NCBI GenBank assembly: GCA_964458935.1
Contig: CAYWKS010000008.1
Span: 62,001 to 126,000, forward strand
Length of the DNA stretch: 64,000 bases
DNA from: CAYWKS01 sp964458935
GTDB taxonomy: Bacteria; Planctomycetota; Phycisphaerae; Phycisphaerales; Zrk34
Direction: 5' to 3'
This document shows positions 34,296 to 42,825 of the stretch, in pieces. The position numbers and the translations under genes are program-made. The notes under the pieces were generated by a model. That model worked only from the letters and a program-made list of their open reading frames with translations. It searched no databases and was not told the origin of the DNA. Every line of letters begins with the position of its first letter. Within the stretch, counting starts at the first letter, position 1.

Positions 34296-34580
34296 TCACA
34301 CGAGCTTGGGCAACTCGCGGTCGACCTCGGGGAAGTAGCGGCGGATGACGGCGCAGTCGAACCGGGACAAGATGGCGTCGGCCGGCTCGCGGTCGAGCAG
34401 GAACTCGAACGCCGCCTCGACCACGCGCTCGGGCGCGACCCGGCCGTGCGACCAGTGGTCGTAGTCGGACCAACTGAGCGTGACGGTGTACTCGTGGGTG
34501 TGACCGTTGGTCGTCAGGTCCACGGCGAAGGTCCACCCGCGTGACGAGTCGGTCTCGGTCTTCACGTTGATGTCCGTCAT
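34296..34580 (-). CDS. Small hypothetical protein (94 aa)
   Basis: From ATG 34580 the product starts MTDINVKTETDSSRGWTFAV and continues as a compact alpha/beta domain (HEYTVTLSWSDYDHWSHGRV, RVVEAAFEFLLDREPADAIL, DCAVIRRYFPEVDRELPKLV). Coding character and a clean start support it, but I recognise no family. It lies between the convergent histidine kinase (3 bases away) and the divergent rsmB. An ATG three codons upstream is the alternative start. Confidence 0.75.
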   Translation of the reverse strand: MTDINVKTETDSSRGWTFAVDLTTNGHTHEYTVTLSWSDYDHWSHGRVAPERVVEAAFEFLLDREPADAILSRFDCAVIRRYFPEVDRELPKLV

Positions 34581-34646
34581 CGCCTCCATGCTACAATCGC
34601 GGGGTTGATTCACAAGCGCTATCGGCACGGAGCCTGTTGACGCATC

Positions 34647-35918
34647 ATGGCCGGCGGACCCGCCCGCACACCGACCGCCCCGGGGCCGCGCGACGTCGTG
34701 GTCGATGCGGTGGCGCGCCAGGCGGCGAGCTTCCCCGACATCCACCCGCCGGTGCTGCAATTGGACCCGCTGCCGCCACGCGACCGGGCGCTGGCGGTGG
34801 CGATCTACCGCACGGTGGCCCAGCGGTGGCTGACCGTCGAGCACGTGCTGCGGGCGTACCTGGATCGATCGATGCACAAGGTCGAGCCGCAGCTCCGCGC
34901 GATCCTGTTGACGGCCGGGGCGCAACTGCTGTTCATGGACCGGATGCCGCCCTACGCCGTGGTGGACGAGGCGGTGGGCCAGGCGCATCGCCGGCTGCGG
35001 AAGGGCGCGGGCAAGCTGGCCAACGCCGTGCTCCGCCGCGTCGCCCAGACCGAGTTGGCCGACCACCTGCCCGACCCGATGGACACCGACCGGTTCCTGT
35101 CGATCTGGACGAGCCACCCGGTCGCGCTGGTCGGGGCGTGGCGGGGGCGGTACGGCGAGGAGCAGACGCGGTCGCTGCTGCGGCACAGCAACGTGAACCC
35201 GCCGACGCTGGTGCACGCCCCGGCGGGCGACGCGCCGGCGCCAACCACGACCCCGCACGAGCGATCCCCGTTCGTCGTCTGGGACGGCTCGCACGAGCAA
35301 CTGGCGGCTTGCATCACCGAGTCGGCCGACCGCTGGGTGCAGGACCCCTCGGCGTACGCGGCGGTGGCGATGGCCGCGCCCCACGTGCCCTCGCCGCGCA
35401 CCGTGCTCGACTACTGCGCCGGCGTGGGCACCAAGACCCGCCAACTGGCGCACGCCTTCCCGGGTGCCCGCGTCGTGGCGACCGACGACGACCCTCACAA
35501 GCTCAAGGCGCTGCAGCGGGCTTGCCGGGACGACGATCGCGTGAGCGTGATGCCGATCGACGAAGTCGGCGAAGTCCGGGCGGACCTGGCGCTGGCGGAC
35601 GTGCCGTGCTCGAACACGGGGGTTCTGGCGCGGCGGCCGGAAGCTCGCTACCGCTACCGGGACAAGGCGCTGGCGAAGCTGGTCGCGCTGCAGCGCCGGA
35701 TCGTGGAGCGGGTGATGCCGCTGCTGGGGCCGGACGGCGTGCTGGTGTATTCGACGTGCTCGCTGGAGCCGCGTGAGAACGCCGAGCAGGTGACCTGGGC
35801 GGCGGAGACTTTCGACCTGGAGTTGATCGAAGAGCGTGTGGAGCTTCCGTCGGGACAAGGGCGGACGTACCACGACGGGGCGTACGCGGCGATGCTGCGT
35901 CGCCGCCCGGCGGGCTGA
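34647..35918 (+). CDS. rsmB: 16S rRNA m5C methyltransferase, RsmB/Sun family
   Basis: 423 residues. An N-terminal NusB-like helical RNA-binding domain (about 15-135; LPPRDRALAVAIYRTVAQRW, AVVDEAVGQAHRRLRKGAGK) is followed by a Rossmann methyltransferase: SAM motif VLDYCAGVGTKTRQLA, acidic VATDDDPHKL, and the two catalytic cysteines Cys321 (ADVPCSNTGVLARRPEARYR) and Cys371 (VYSTCSLEPRENAEQV). This is the RsmB layout (C967 of 16S rRNA in E. coli). It is not linked to fmt/def here. Confidence 0.92.
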   Translation: MAGGPARTPTAPGPRDVVVDAVARQAASFPDIHPPVLQLDPLPPRDRALAVAIYRTVAQRWLTVEHVLRAYLDRSMHKVEPQLRAILLTAGAQLLFMDRMPPYAVVDEAVGQAHRRLRKGAGKLANAVLRRVAQTELADHLPDPMDTDRFLSIWTSHPVALVGAWRGRYGEEQTRSLLRHSNVNPPTLVHAPAGDAPAPTTTPHERSPFVVWDGSHEQLAACITESADRWVQDPSAYAAVAMAAPHVPSPRTVLDYCAGVGTKTRQLAHAFPGARVVATDDDPHKLKALQRACRDDDRVSVMPIDEVGEVRADLALADVPCSNTGVLARRPEARYRYRDKALAKLVALQRRIVERVMPLLGPDGVLVYSTCSLEPRENAEQVTWAAETFDLELIEERVELPSGQGRTYHDGAYAAMLRRRPAG

Positions 35919-36306
35919 CCCGGGCGTCGCCGGGCACCGCGACGGGTCGATGCGCGCGGCGGGGTCGCGTGTCCGCCACCCCCCTGTCCGGGGCGGTCAT
36001 GTGTGCTATAAATAATTTGAAATAATATAGTTGCGCAATGAGCAAGGGTCTGTCCGCCCGTGGCCGGGCGGACCTCGGCCGCCGGTGAGCGGGTGGGGCA
36101 GGCGCGTGGGCGGTCTCGCGGGTGGCGCATCGGATCGGTTGGTCCTCCATAGAAGGGCGGCGGCGGGCGAACGTGCGCATGGCGGCGTCGCACGGGCGAG
36201 CGCGGCGCGTGGTAAGCCCTTGCGGGTGTGGGCGATGAGAAATTTTCGCGGGCCGCCGGGGCGCGGCGAAATTCCAGGCGCGGCGGTGCGCGCCGCTGGG
36301 CCGTCG
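35919..36306. other. Convergent gene-free spacer with an AT-rich patch
   Basis: 388 bp between rsmB and the Anbu operon end. It contains a strikingly AT-rich run at 36005-36029 bounded by CTATA and TATAG, then the palindrome TTGCGCAA (36030-36037). The rest is GC-rich without a good frame. No terminator with a T-run is evident. Confidence 0.5.
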
Positions 36307-37167
36307 TCAGTCTGCGCGGGTGATGTCGATGGTGTGGGTGAGGTTGACCGCGGCGCCGGTGCCACGGAAGGTTCCGCTGAGGGGTGAGGCGTCGAGCGGT
36401 TCGGGGCCCGCGGCGAGGGCGATGTGGGTGTTGGTGACGGCCAGGCCGTGCGTCGGGTCGAACCCGCGCCAACCGGCGCCGGGGAGATAGACTTCGGCCC
36501 AGGCGTGGAGGTGGGCTTGATCGGACTGGGGGTCGCCGAGTTCGTAGCCGCTGACGAATCGGGCGGCGAGGCCGACGGCGCGGCAGGCCTCGATCCAGAG
36601 CACGGTCAGGTCGCGACAGGCGCCGCGTTGTTCGGCCCAGGTCCTGGAGGCCGTCCAGGCGGCGCCGGTCGGTCGCACGACGACCCGGACATCGCGATAC
36701 ACGCGCTCGGTGAGCCGGGCGGCGAAGGCAATGGTCTGGGCGTCGGCGTCGTCGCGGACGGCGTGGGCGAGCTGGGCGATGGCGGGTTGGGTGTCGCGGC
36801 GGATGAGGTAAGCGCGGAGTGCGGCGGTCTGCGACTGGTCGTAATGAACGGGCAGACGGGTGGCGCCGTCGTCGACGACGAAGTCGTAGGCGTTGTCGCG
36901 GGTGTTGCGGACGCGGGTCTGCGTGGTGATGGTCAGCCCGTCGCAGAGCCCGTCGAACCACAGGTGATGGGCGGGGTTGGCGAACGGATCGGGGGCGGCG
37001 GTGAGTCCGGCGGGGCGCGGGTCGACCGCGAGGTCGAACTCGAGCGGGCGCTGGGCGGCGTCGAACCGGGGTGTGAGGCGGAGGACGTGCGGCTCGAGGA
37101 AGACCGGCCGATCGTAGGCGTACCGGGTGACGTGGCGGACGTGGATCGTGGTGTGGGGAGCGGTCAT
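36307..37167 (-). CDS. Transglutaminase-like protein of the Anbu cluster
   Basis: From ATG 37167 (overlapping the Anbu stop as ATGA) the protein has the bacterial transglutaminase N domain (HVRHVTRYAYDRPVFLEPHV) and a papain-like core with Cys in WAEQRGACRDLTVLWIEACR, His in HLHAWAEVYLPGAGWRGFDP and Asp in FDPTHGL. The catalytic triad is thus complete. In this family the genes travel with Anbu, alpha-E and ATP-grasp proteins; peptide ligation or cleavage is proposed, not proven. Confidence 0.92.
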   Translation of the reverse strand: MTAPHTTIHVRHVTRYAYDRPVFLEPHVLRLTPRFDAAQRPLEFDLAVDPRPAGLTAAPDPFANPAHHLWFDGLCDGLTITTQTRVRNTRDNAYDFVVDDGATRLPVHYDQSQTAALRAYLIRRDTQPAIAQLAHAVRDDADAQTIAFAARLTERVYRDVRVVVRPTGAAWTASRTWAEQRGACRDLTVLWIEACRAVGLAARFVSGYELGDPQSDQAHLHAWAEVYLPGAGWRGFDPTHGLAVTNTHIALAAGPEPLDASPLSGTFRGTGAAVNLTHTIDITRAD

Positions 37168-37919
37168 GGGCTGGGGTGGGGTGGATCGTTTCGAGCGGGC
37201 AGGTCGGCGTCGAGCAGGTCGACCCATCCGTCGGGCAGCGACTCGACGCCGGTGCGGAGGCGGTCCTGCCAGAACTCGCTGAGGGCCTGGAGGTCGCGGG
37301 CCTCGAAGCGTCGTTCGACCATGTTGAACGCGTCGCGCTGGTAGACGAGCACGTCGATGGGGAAGTCGACGTCGGCGGCGCTGATGCGGGTGGAGTCGAA
37401 GGCGAGGACGCCGACCTTGAGGGCGTGGCGGATGGAGTCGGTGTATTCGAGCGTGCGTCGGATGATGGGCTTGCCGTACCCGGACTCGCCGATGATGTGG
37501 TAGGGGGTGCCGACGCCGATCTCGACCCAGTTGCCCTGGGGGTAGAGGAGGTAGAGCTTGTGTTCGGGGTCTTGTTCGAGCTGGCCGCCGACGAGGCAGT
37601 GGACGTCGAAGGCGAGGCCGGCGTCGGCGAGCGCGGCCTTGTCCTCCTGGGCGACGCGACGGATCTGCTCGCCGAAGGCGTTGACGGCCTTGTAGAGCTT
37701 GTCGAACTGCCGGTCGGACTGCTCGATGACCTCGTCGAAGTAGGTGCAGGCCTTGTCGCGGACCGAGCGGAGCCCGGAGGTCATGAGGAACATCGAGTGG
37801 TTGTGGTGCTGGTAGATGGAGAGCTTGCGAGCGGTGGTGAGTTCGGTGCCGGTGGTGATGCGGGTGTCGGCGATGGCGACGAGTCCGGTTTCGACTCGCA
37901 TGCCGAGACAGAATGTCAT
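37164..37919 (-). CDS. Anbu proteasome-like peptidase
   Basis: Ancestral beta-subunit homologue of the proteasome/HslV fold. The start MTFCLGMRVETGLVAIADTR leaves Thr at position 1 after Met removal; Asp (ADTR, residue 18) and Lys (ARKL, residue 32) complete the Ntn catalytic set. 251 residues, typical. Cotranscribed with the transglutaminase (4-base overlap), alpha-E and ATP-grasp genes, the conserved Anbu neighbourhood. The physiological substrate is unknown. Confidence 0.93.
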   Translation of the reverse strand: MTFCLGMRVETGLVAIADTRITTGTELTTARKLSIYQHHNHSMFLMTSGLRSVRDKACTYFDEVIEQSDRQFDKLYKAVNAFGEQIRRVAQEDKAALADAGLAFDVHCLVGGQLEQDPEHKLYLLYPQGNWVEIGVGTPYHIIGESGYGKPIIRRTLEYTDSIRHALKVGVLAFDSTRISAADVDFPIDVLVYQRDAFNMVERRFEARDLQALSEFWQDRLRTGVESLPDGWVDLLDADLPARNDPPHPSP

Positions 37920-38009
37920 GGGACCTCCTTGGTTGGCGGCTCGGCGGGCGGTCGAGGCGGGCCGAGCGTGGCCGGGGGTCAGCCGGGCCGATCGGATCGG
38001 GCGTAGGCG

Positions 38010-38981
38010 TCAGGCGTAGCTGACCTGGGCGGAAATCGGTCGCAGGGCGAAGAAGGTATCAAAGATGGCGTCGCCGACCAAGTTGAGCCGGTTCTGGGTG
38101 TTGTCGAGGAACTCGTGGAGCCCGCCGCTGACGATCTCGTCGGTGCGTGCGTAGGCGAGCTCGGCGTGGAGCTGGCCGAGCCGTTGTTCGGCGGGGTTGC
38201 GGAACGCGCCGATGGGCGAGCCGCTGATCGCGTGCAGGGACCAGCGTGCGGCGTCGAGGCAATGGAGCATGGCGCGGGGGAACTCGCGGTCGAGGACGAG
38301 GAACTCGACGATGTGGGTGGGGCTGATCCGCCCGTAGCGTTTGCGGTACATCTCCAGTCCGGTGGTGGATCGGAGCAGGGCGGCCCACTGGATATCGTCG
38401 AGTGGGGAGCCGACGTCCTGGAGGCTGGGCAGGAGGAGGAAGTACTTGACGTCGAGGACGCGGCTGGTCTTGTCGGCGCGTTCGAGGAGTCGTCCGACCT
38501 GGCCGAAGTGCCAGCCCTCGCCGTGGGTCATGGTGGCGTCGGTGACGCCGCGGACGAGGTGAGCGGCGCTCTTGACGGCGTCGAAGAAGCCATGGGGGTC
38601 GTCCTGGACCTGGCGTCGGGCCGAGGGGCTGCGGACCATGAGGTAGAAGCTGTTGATCTGCTCCCACATCTCGGAGCTGATGACCTCGCGGATGGACCGG
38701 GCGTTCTGGCGAGCGGCGGTGACGCACTGGAGGATCGAGTTGGGGTATTCGTGGTCGAAGGTGAGGAACTCGATGACGCTGTCGCGTTCGAACCCGTCGT
38801 AGCGCTGCTCGTAGCGGTCGCGGTCGCCGGTGATCATGACCAGCGGCCGCCACTGCCCGCCGGGCGACTGGCTGGGGTCGAGGTTGAGCTGGAAGTGGAC
38901 GTCGATGAGGCGGGCGAAGTTTTCGGCGCGCTCGATGTAGCGGTTCATCCAGTAGATGTTGTCGGCGACGCGGGAGAGCAT
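38010..38981 (-). CDS. Alpha-E domain protein of the Anbu cluster
   Basis: From ATG 38981 (MLSRVADNIYWMNRYIERAE) the protein is an all-helical alpha-E (DUF403) repeat protein with LVRGVTDATMTHGEGWHFGQ and GRLLERADKTSRVLDVKYF, ending VSYA. The acidic/aromatic helix pairs are hallmarks. It always accompanies the circularly permuted ATP-grasp enzyme, presumably as scaffold or partner. It begins 31 bases after the ATP-grasp stop. Confidence 0.92.
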   Translation of the reverse strand: MLSRVADNIYWMNRYIERAENFARLIDVHFQLNLDPSQSPGGQWRPLVMITGDRDRYEQRYDGFERDSVIEFLTFDHEYPNSILQCVTAARQNARSIREVISSEMWEQINSFYLMVRSPSARRQVQDDPHGFFDAVKSAAHLVRGVTDATMTHGEGWHFGQVGRLLERADKTSRVLDVKYFLLLPSLQDVGSPLDDIQWAALLRSTTGLEMYRKRYGRISPTHIVEFLVLDREFPRAMLHCLDAARWSLHAISGSPIGAFRNPAEQRLGQLHAELAYARTDEIVSGGLHEFLDNTQNRLNLVGDAIFDTFFALRPISAQVSYA

Positions 38982-39012
38982 GGCGGGCTCCGTGGGGGCG
39001 GGGCGGTTGATC

Positions 39013-40461
39013 TCAGCGGAGGACCCAGGTGTCCTTGCTGCCGCCGCCCTGGGAACTGTTGACGACGAGCGAGCCCTCGCGGAGGGCGACGCGGGTGAGC
39101 CCGCCGGGCATGACGTACACATCCTCGCCGTAGAGGATGAACGGGCGGAGGTCGACGTGTCGGCCCTGCATGCGTCCGTCGATGAAGGTGGGCATGCGGG
39201 AGAGGTTGAGTGTGGGCTGGGCGATGTAGTTGCGTGGGTTGGCCTTGATGCGATCGGCGAAGTCGGCGCGTTCGTCGGCGGAGGCGCGGGGGCCGATGAG
39301 CATGCCGTACCCGCCCGAGGCGTTGGCGGGCTTGACGACCAGCTCGTCGAGGCGGGCCAGGACGTGGTGGCGCTGGTCGGGCTCCCAGCAGAGGTAGGTC
39401 GGGACGTTGGGGATGATCGGGTCCTGCCGCATGTAGTAGCGGATGATGTCGGGGACGTAGCCGTAGATGACCTTGTCGTCGGCGACGCCGGTGCCGGGGG
39501 CGTTGGCCATGGCGACGCGTCCGCGGCGGTACAGGTCCATGAGCCCGGGCACGCCGAGCATGGAGTCGTCGCGGAACGCCAGGGGGTCGAGGAAGTCGTC
39601 GTCGATGCGGCGGTAGAGCACGTCGACGCGCTCGAAGCCGTGGGTGGTGCGCATGTAGAGGCGGTCGTTGTCGACGACGAGGTCGCGGCCCTCGACGAGC
39701 TCTCCGCCCATCTGCTGGGCGAGGTAGGAATGCTCGAAGTAGGCGGAGTTGAACACGCCGGGGGTGAGGACGGTGACGTTGGGCATCTCGCGGTCGGGCG
39801 GGGCGAGGTGCTGCAGCGCCTTGAGCAGGTGTTCGGGGTAGTCGTTGACGGGGCGGACGTGGAGGGAGGCGAAGACCTGGGGGAAGGTCCGCTTCATGAT
39901 CTCGCGATTTTCGAGGACGTAGGAGACGCCGGAGGGGCATCGCATGTTGTCTTCGAGGACGTGGAAGACGCCGGCGTCGTCGCGGACGAGGTCGGTGCCG
40001 GTGACGTGGCACCAGATGCCGTTCGGCGGGTCGAGGCCGGCGCACGCGTCGCGGAACCCCTCCGATGAGCGGACGACCGACTCGGGGATGACCTTGTCCT
40101 TGAGGATCTTCTGGTCGTGGTAGATGTCGTCGAGGAAGAGGTTGAGGGCGATGATGCGCTGGGCGAGGCCGGCTTCGATCGACCGCCACTCCTCGGCGGG
40201 GATGATGCGGGGCACGAGGTCGAAGGGGAAGATGCGTTCGGTGCCGGACTCGTCGCCGTAGACGGTGAAGGTGATGCCGGCGCGGAGCAGGGCCTGCTCG
40301 GCGGCGGCCTGGCGCCGGTGCAACTGCTGCTCGTCCAGCGATTCGAGCAGGTCGACGAGCACCTGCGCCGCGGGCCGCGCAGCCCCTTCGGAACCGATCA
40401 ACTCGTCATAGAAGCCGTCGGTCTGGTAGTCGCCGAAGACCGTTCTGCTGGCGATAGACAT
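39013..40461 (-). CDS. Circularly permuted ATP-grasp protein of the Anbu cluster
   Basis: 482 residues, DUF404/407-type ligase. Motifs: IFPFDLVPRIIPAEEW, ALNLFLDDIYHDQKILKD, WCHVTGTDLVRDDAGVFHVL, EDNMRCPSGVSYVLENRE, ELVVKPANASGGYGMLIGPR (ATP-grasp lysine and glycine loop) and YIAQPTLNLSRMPTFIDGRM with HVDLRPFI. First gene of the four-gene operon. An amide-forming peptide synthetase activity paired with the downstream transglutaminase and Anbu peptidase is the accepted genomic-context inference. Confidence 0.93.
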   Translation of the reverse strand: MSIASRTVFGDYQTDGFYDELIGSEGAARPAAQVLVDLLESLDEQQLHRRQAAAEQALLRAGITFTVYGDESGTERIFPFDLVPRIIPAEEWRSIEAGLAQRIIALNLFLDDIYHDQKILKDKVIPESVVRSSEGFRDACAGLDPPNGIWCHVTGTDLVRDDAGVFHVLEDNMRCPSGVSYVLENREIMKRTFPQVFASLHVRPVNDYPEHLLKALQHLAPPDREMPNVTVLTPGVFNSAYFEHSYLAQQMGGELVEGRDLVVDNDRLYMRTTHGFERVDVLYRRIDDDFLDPLAFRDDSMLGVPGLMDLYRRGRVAMANAPGTGVADDKVIYGYVPDIIRYYMRQDPIIPNVPTYLCWEPDQRHHVLARLDELVVKPANASGGYGMLIGPRASADERADFADRIKANPRNYIAQPTLNLSRMPTFIDGRMQGRHVDLRPFILYGEDVYVMPGGLTRVALREGSLVVNSSQGGGSKDTWVLR

Positions 40462-40635
40462 AGGGCATGCTATTCAGCTATGGAACCGCGCAGCAAGTTA
40501 CAAATGCGATGCCAGTTGACGGTGGTGCGGCGGCGATGCCCGTTTCCCGGGCAGTGGAGGCGTGGCGAAAATGAATCGACGCAGGGCGCGGCGTTCGCGG
40601 CCCTGCGTCGGGGGTGTGCATGGGGGTGTCGGTGC

Positions 40636-41613
40636 TCAGGATGCGCGCGGGTGGGCGCGCTCGTAGGCGTCGCGCATCCGCTGGGTCGTCAGGTGCGTGT
40701 AGACCTGGGTCGTGCTCAGCGACTGGTGGCCGAGCAATTCCTGGACGCTGCGCAGGTCCGCGCCGTTGTCCAGCAGGTGCGTGGCGAAGCTGTGGCGGAG
40801 GGTGTGCGGGCTGATCGACGGGTCGAGGCCGGCCTCGATGAGGTACTTGTCGAGCTTGCGGCGGACCGAGCGGCTGCTCAACCGGCCCCCGGATTTGTTG
40901 ACGTAGAGCGGGACGAGCTCGCCGGTCTGGGCGGCCTGGCGGACGCGGGCAAACTTGGGGTCGGCGTCGAGCAGGGCCATGTAATGTCGGATGGCCCGCA
41001 GGGCGTGCGACCCGAGCGGGACGATCCGCTCCTTCTTGCCCTTGCCGCGGATGGTCAGCGCCTCGCCGATCTCGTCCATGTCCTGGCGGTTGAGGTCGAC
41101 CAGCTCGCTGACGCGGATGCCTGTGGAGTAGAGCGTCTCGAGGATCGCGCGGTCACGGGCGCCCAGGGTCGACTTCTCGTCGGGTGCCGCGAGCAGCTTT
41201 TCGACCTGCTCGACGGTGACGGCCTTGGGCAGCCGCTTGGCCTGCTTGGGGGTGCGGATGAGCATCATGGGGTTGTTGGTGACCAGCGCCTCGCGGGCGA
41301 GGTACTTGTAGAAGCTGCGGAGCGTGGCGATCTTCCGCGCCATCGTCGCGGCGGAGTACTCGAACTCGTCGAGCCAGGTGAGGAAGCGGCGGATCCGCAG
41401 CGGGTCGGCGGTGACGATGGCGTGGCTGACGCCGGGCGCGGTGGCGATGGCGGCGTCCGCATCGCCGCGTCCGCCGCCGTCCGGGGCCTCGGTCTCGAGG
41501 AACTGCACGAACTGGCGGAGGTCGGCCCCGTAGCATCGCGCGGTGTAGGGGCTGAAGTGGCGCTGCAGCCTCAGGTAGTCCAGGAACTGTTGGATCAGGG
41601 GCAGGTTGTCCAT
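40636..41613 (-). CDS. Tyrosine recombinase XerC/XerD-like
   Basis: 325 residues. N-terminal SAM-like core-binding domain (FLDYLRLQRHFSPYTARCYG) and C-terminal catalytic domain with Arg167 (STGIRVSELVDL), Lys191 (RGKGKKERIVPLG), His270-x2-Arg273 (SPHTLRHSFATHLLDNGADL), His296 (LLGHQSLSTT) and nucleophile Tyr305 (QVYTHL). All six catalytic residues are present. Length and motifs fit chromosomal dimer resolution rather than a phage integrase. There is a small insert (about residues 43-60) in the N-domain. Confidence 0.92.
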   Translation of the reverse strand: MDNLPLIQQFLDYLRLQRHFSPYTARCYGADLRQFVQFLETEAPDGGGRGDADAAIATAPGVSHAIVTADPLRIRRFLTWLDEFEYSAATMARKIATLRSFYKYLAREALVTNNPMMLIRTPKQAKRLPKAVTVEQVEKLLAAPDEKSTLGARDRAILETLYSTGIRVSELVDLNRQDMDEIGEALTIRGKGKKERIVPLGSHALRAIRHYMALLDADPKFARVRQAAQTGELVPLYVNKSGGRLSSRSVRRKLDKYLIEAGLDPSISPHTLRHSFATHLLDNGADLRSVQELLGHQSLSTTQVYTHLTTQRMRDAYERAHPRAS

Positions 41614-41665
41614 GTCACACTCCGTTGTGGGTGGGCCGGGGCCGCACGGGCCGCGCGCGCCGGGG

Positions 41666-41902
41666 TTAGTCGTCCTTGAGCGTCTCCAGCTTCGCCGCGA
41701 GGTGCTCGCCCATCTGGTGGGAGAGCACGGCGACGTCGAACCAGTCGAGTCGGCTCGCCGGGTCGTTGGCTTCGCTGGCCAGCCGCTGCATCATCTGCTG
41801 CTCCTCGCCGCGCGCGTACCGGAAGACCCACCGCTGATCCTGCTTGACCAGCGTGAGCTGCCGCACCGGGTCGTGTTGAGAAGGGCTGGGGAGGCTGGTC
41901 AT
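41666..41902 (-). CDS. Small conserved-looking protein (78 aa)
   Basis: From ATG 41902 (MTSLPSPSQHDPVRQLTLVK) the product contains QRWVFRYARGEEQQMMQRLA and SHQMGEHLAAKLETLKDD, mixed beta then helical. It sits 50 bases downstream of the lipoprotein gene and upstream of the recombinase on the same strand. No known domain is recognised. Coding quality in this frame is better than in the others. Confidence 0.68.
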   Translation of the reverse strand: MTSLPSPSQHDPVRQLTLVKQDQRWVFRYARGEEQQMMQRLASEANDPASRLDWFDVAVLSHQMGEHLAAKLETLKDD

Positions 41903-41952
41903 CGGTCGGCGTCCGTCCGTGTCGGGCGGAGGTCGGACCGACCCATCCGCCG

Positions 41953-42732
41953 CTAGGTGTCGTTGGCATCCGCCGGCGGCTGGGGCGTCGGAGCCGGCGT
42001 CATGCGCCGCCACTCCGAGTCGAGCAACCGCCGGGTCAGCTCGTAGCTGACGAACTCGGTGTAAAGGTCCATGCTGAGCAGGTACGCGCGCCAACCGGCG
42101 GGGCTGTCGAGGGGGGTGCGGCCGGTGGCGTAGGCCTTGATCCGGGTGAGCACCTCGCCGTTGGCCGCGTCGAAGTAGCCGGACGCCTGGGCGGTCGGCT
42201 GATCGTGCTCGATCAGGCCGGGCAGCCGGTCGTCCGTCGCCGCGTAGGTCAGCGCCCGCGTGTCGACGCCGGCGGCGTCGGGGGCGCGGCGGGTGTACAA
42301 CTGCACGGTCGCGCCGATCTTCGGCGGCTCATACGGGTCCCACGCCGTCACCGTCCCGACGATCAGCCCGTCGGCGTCGAGGGTCTGCATGAGGCCCATC
42401 GCCTGCCCGACGCTGCCGATCCGCTCGAGGCCCGTGGCCCGCATCGCCTCGAGCACGCGGTTGACCGGCAGCACCGTGATGCCGCTGACCTGCTCCACCT
42501 GCTGGGCGAGCTTGTCGGCGACGGTGAACGAGTCGACCAGCGTCGTGCCCGACTCGTTGCGCAGCGGCGCCACCGCCCAGAGCTTGTCCGCGGGGTAGGG
42601 GCTGACCAGCGCCTGCGGCCGCTCGATCGGTTTCTCGAACAACCGGCAACCGGCCAGGCCCGCCGCCACCACGACGATCAGCACGAGCGTCGCCCGCATC
42701 GATCGCCGGCCGCGACCGGCGCGACTCAGCAT
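41953..42732 (-). CDS. Predicted lipoprotein, unknown function
   Basis: From ATG 42732 (MLSRAGRGRRSMRATLVLIV) the signal peptide ends in lipobox GLAGC. The mature domain begins with LWAVAPLRNESGTTLVDSF and continues VADKLAQQVEQVSGITVLPV and LMQTLDADGLIVGTVTAWDP, a fold reminiscent of CsgG/LPP20-type lipoproteins (NESG plus an alpha/beta core). In-frame upstream ATGs at 42750 and 42765 exist. It lies downstream of the TolB-like gene on the same strand, so an envelope role is likely. Confidence 0.78.
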   Translation of the reverse strand: MLSRAGRGRRSMRATLVLIVVVAAGLAGCRLFEKPIERPQALVSPYPADKLWAVAPLRNESGTTLVDSFTVADKLAQQVEQVSGITVLPVNRVLEAMRATGLERIGSVGQAMGLMQTLDADGLIVGTVTAWDPYEPPKIGATVQLYTRRAPDAAGVDTRALTYAATDDRLPGLIEHDQPTAQASGYFDAANGEVLTRIKAYATGRTPLDSPAGWRAYLLSMDLYTEFVSYELTRRLLDSEWRRMTPAPTPQPPADANDT

Positions 42733-42825
42733 GGCCTTTTCACTTGTCATGGCGTCCTGCCGCATGGATGAGCTCCGCTCATCAGAAGGTTGTCCGAACC
42801 CGGGGCCGGGCCGGCCCGCCGCCGT

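Noticed and set aside
40636..41613. Integrase of a mobile element
   Set aside because: Length and motifs fit housekeeping XerC/D, the neighbours are core genes, and no attachment repeats flank it; it is also 20 kb from the tRNA-Gly remnant.
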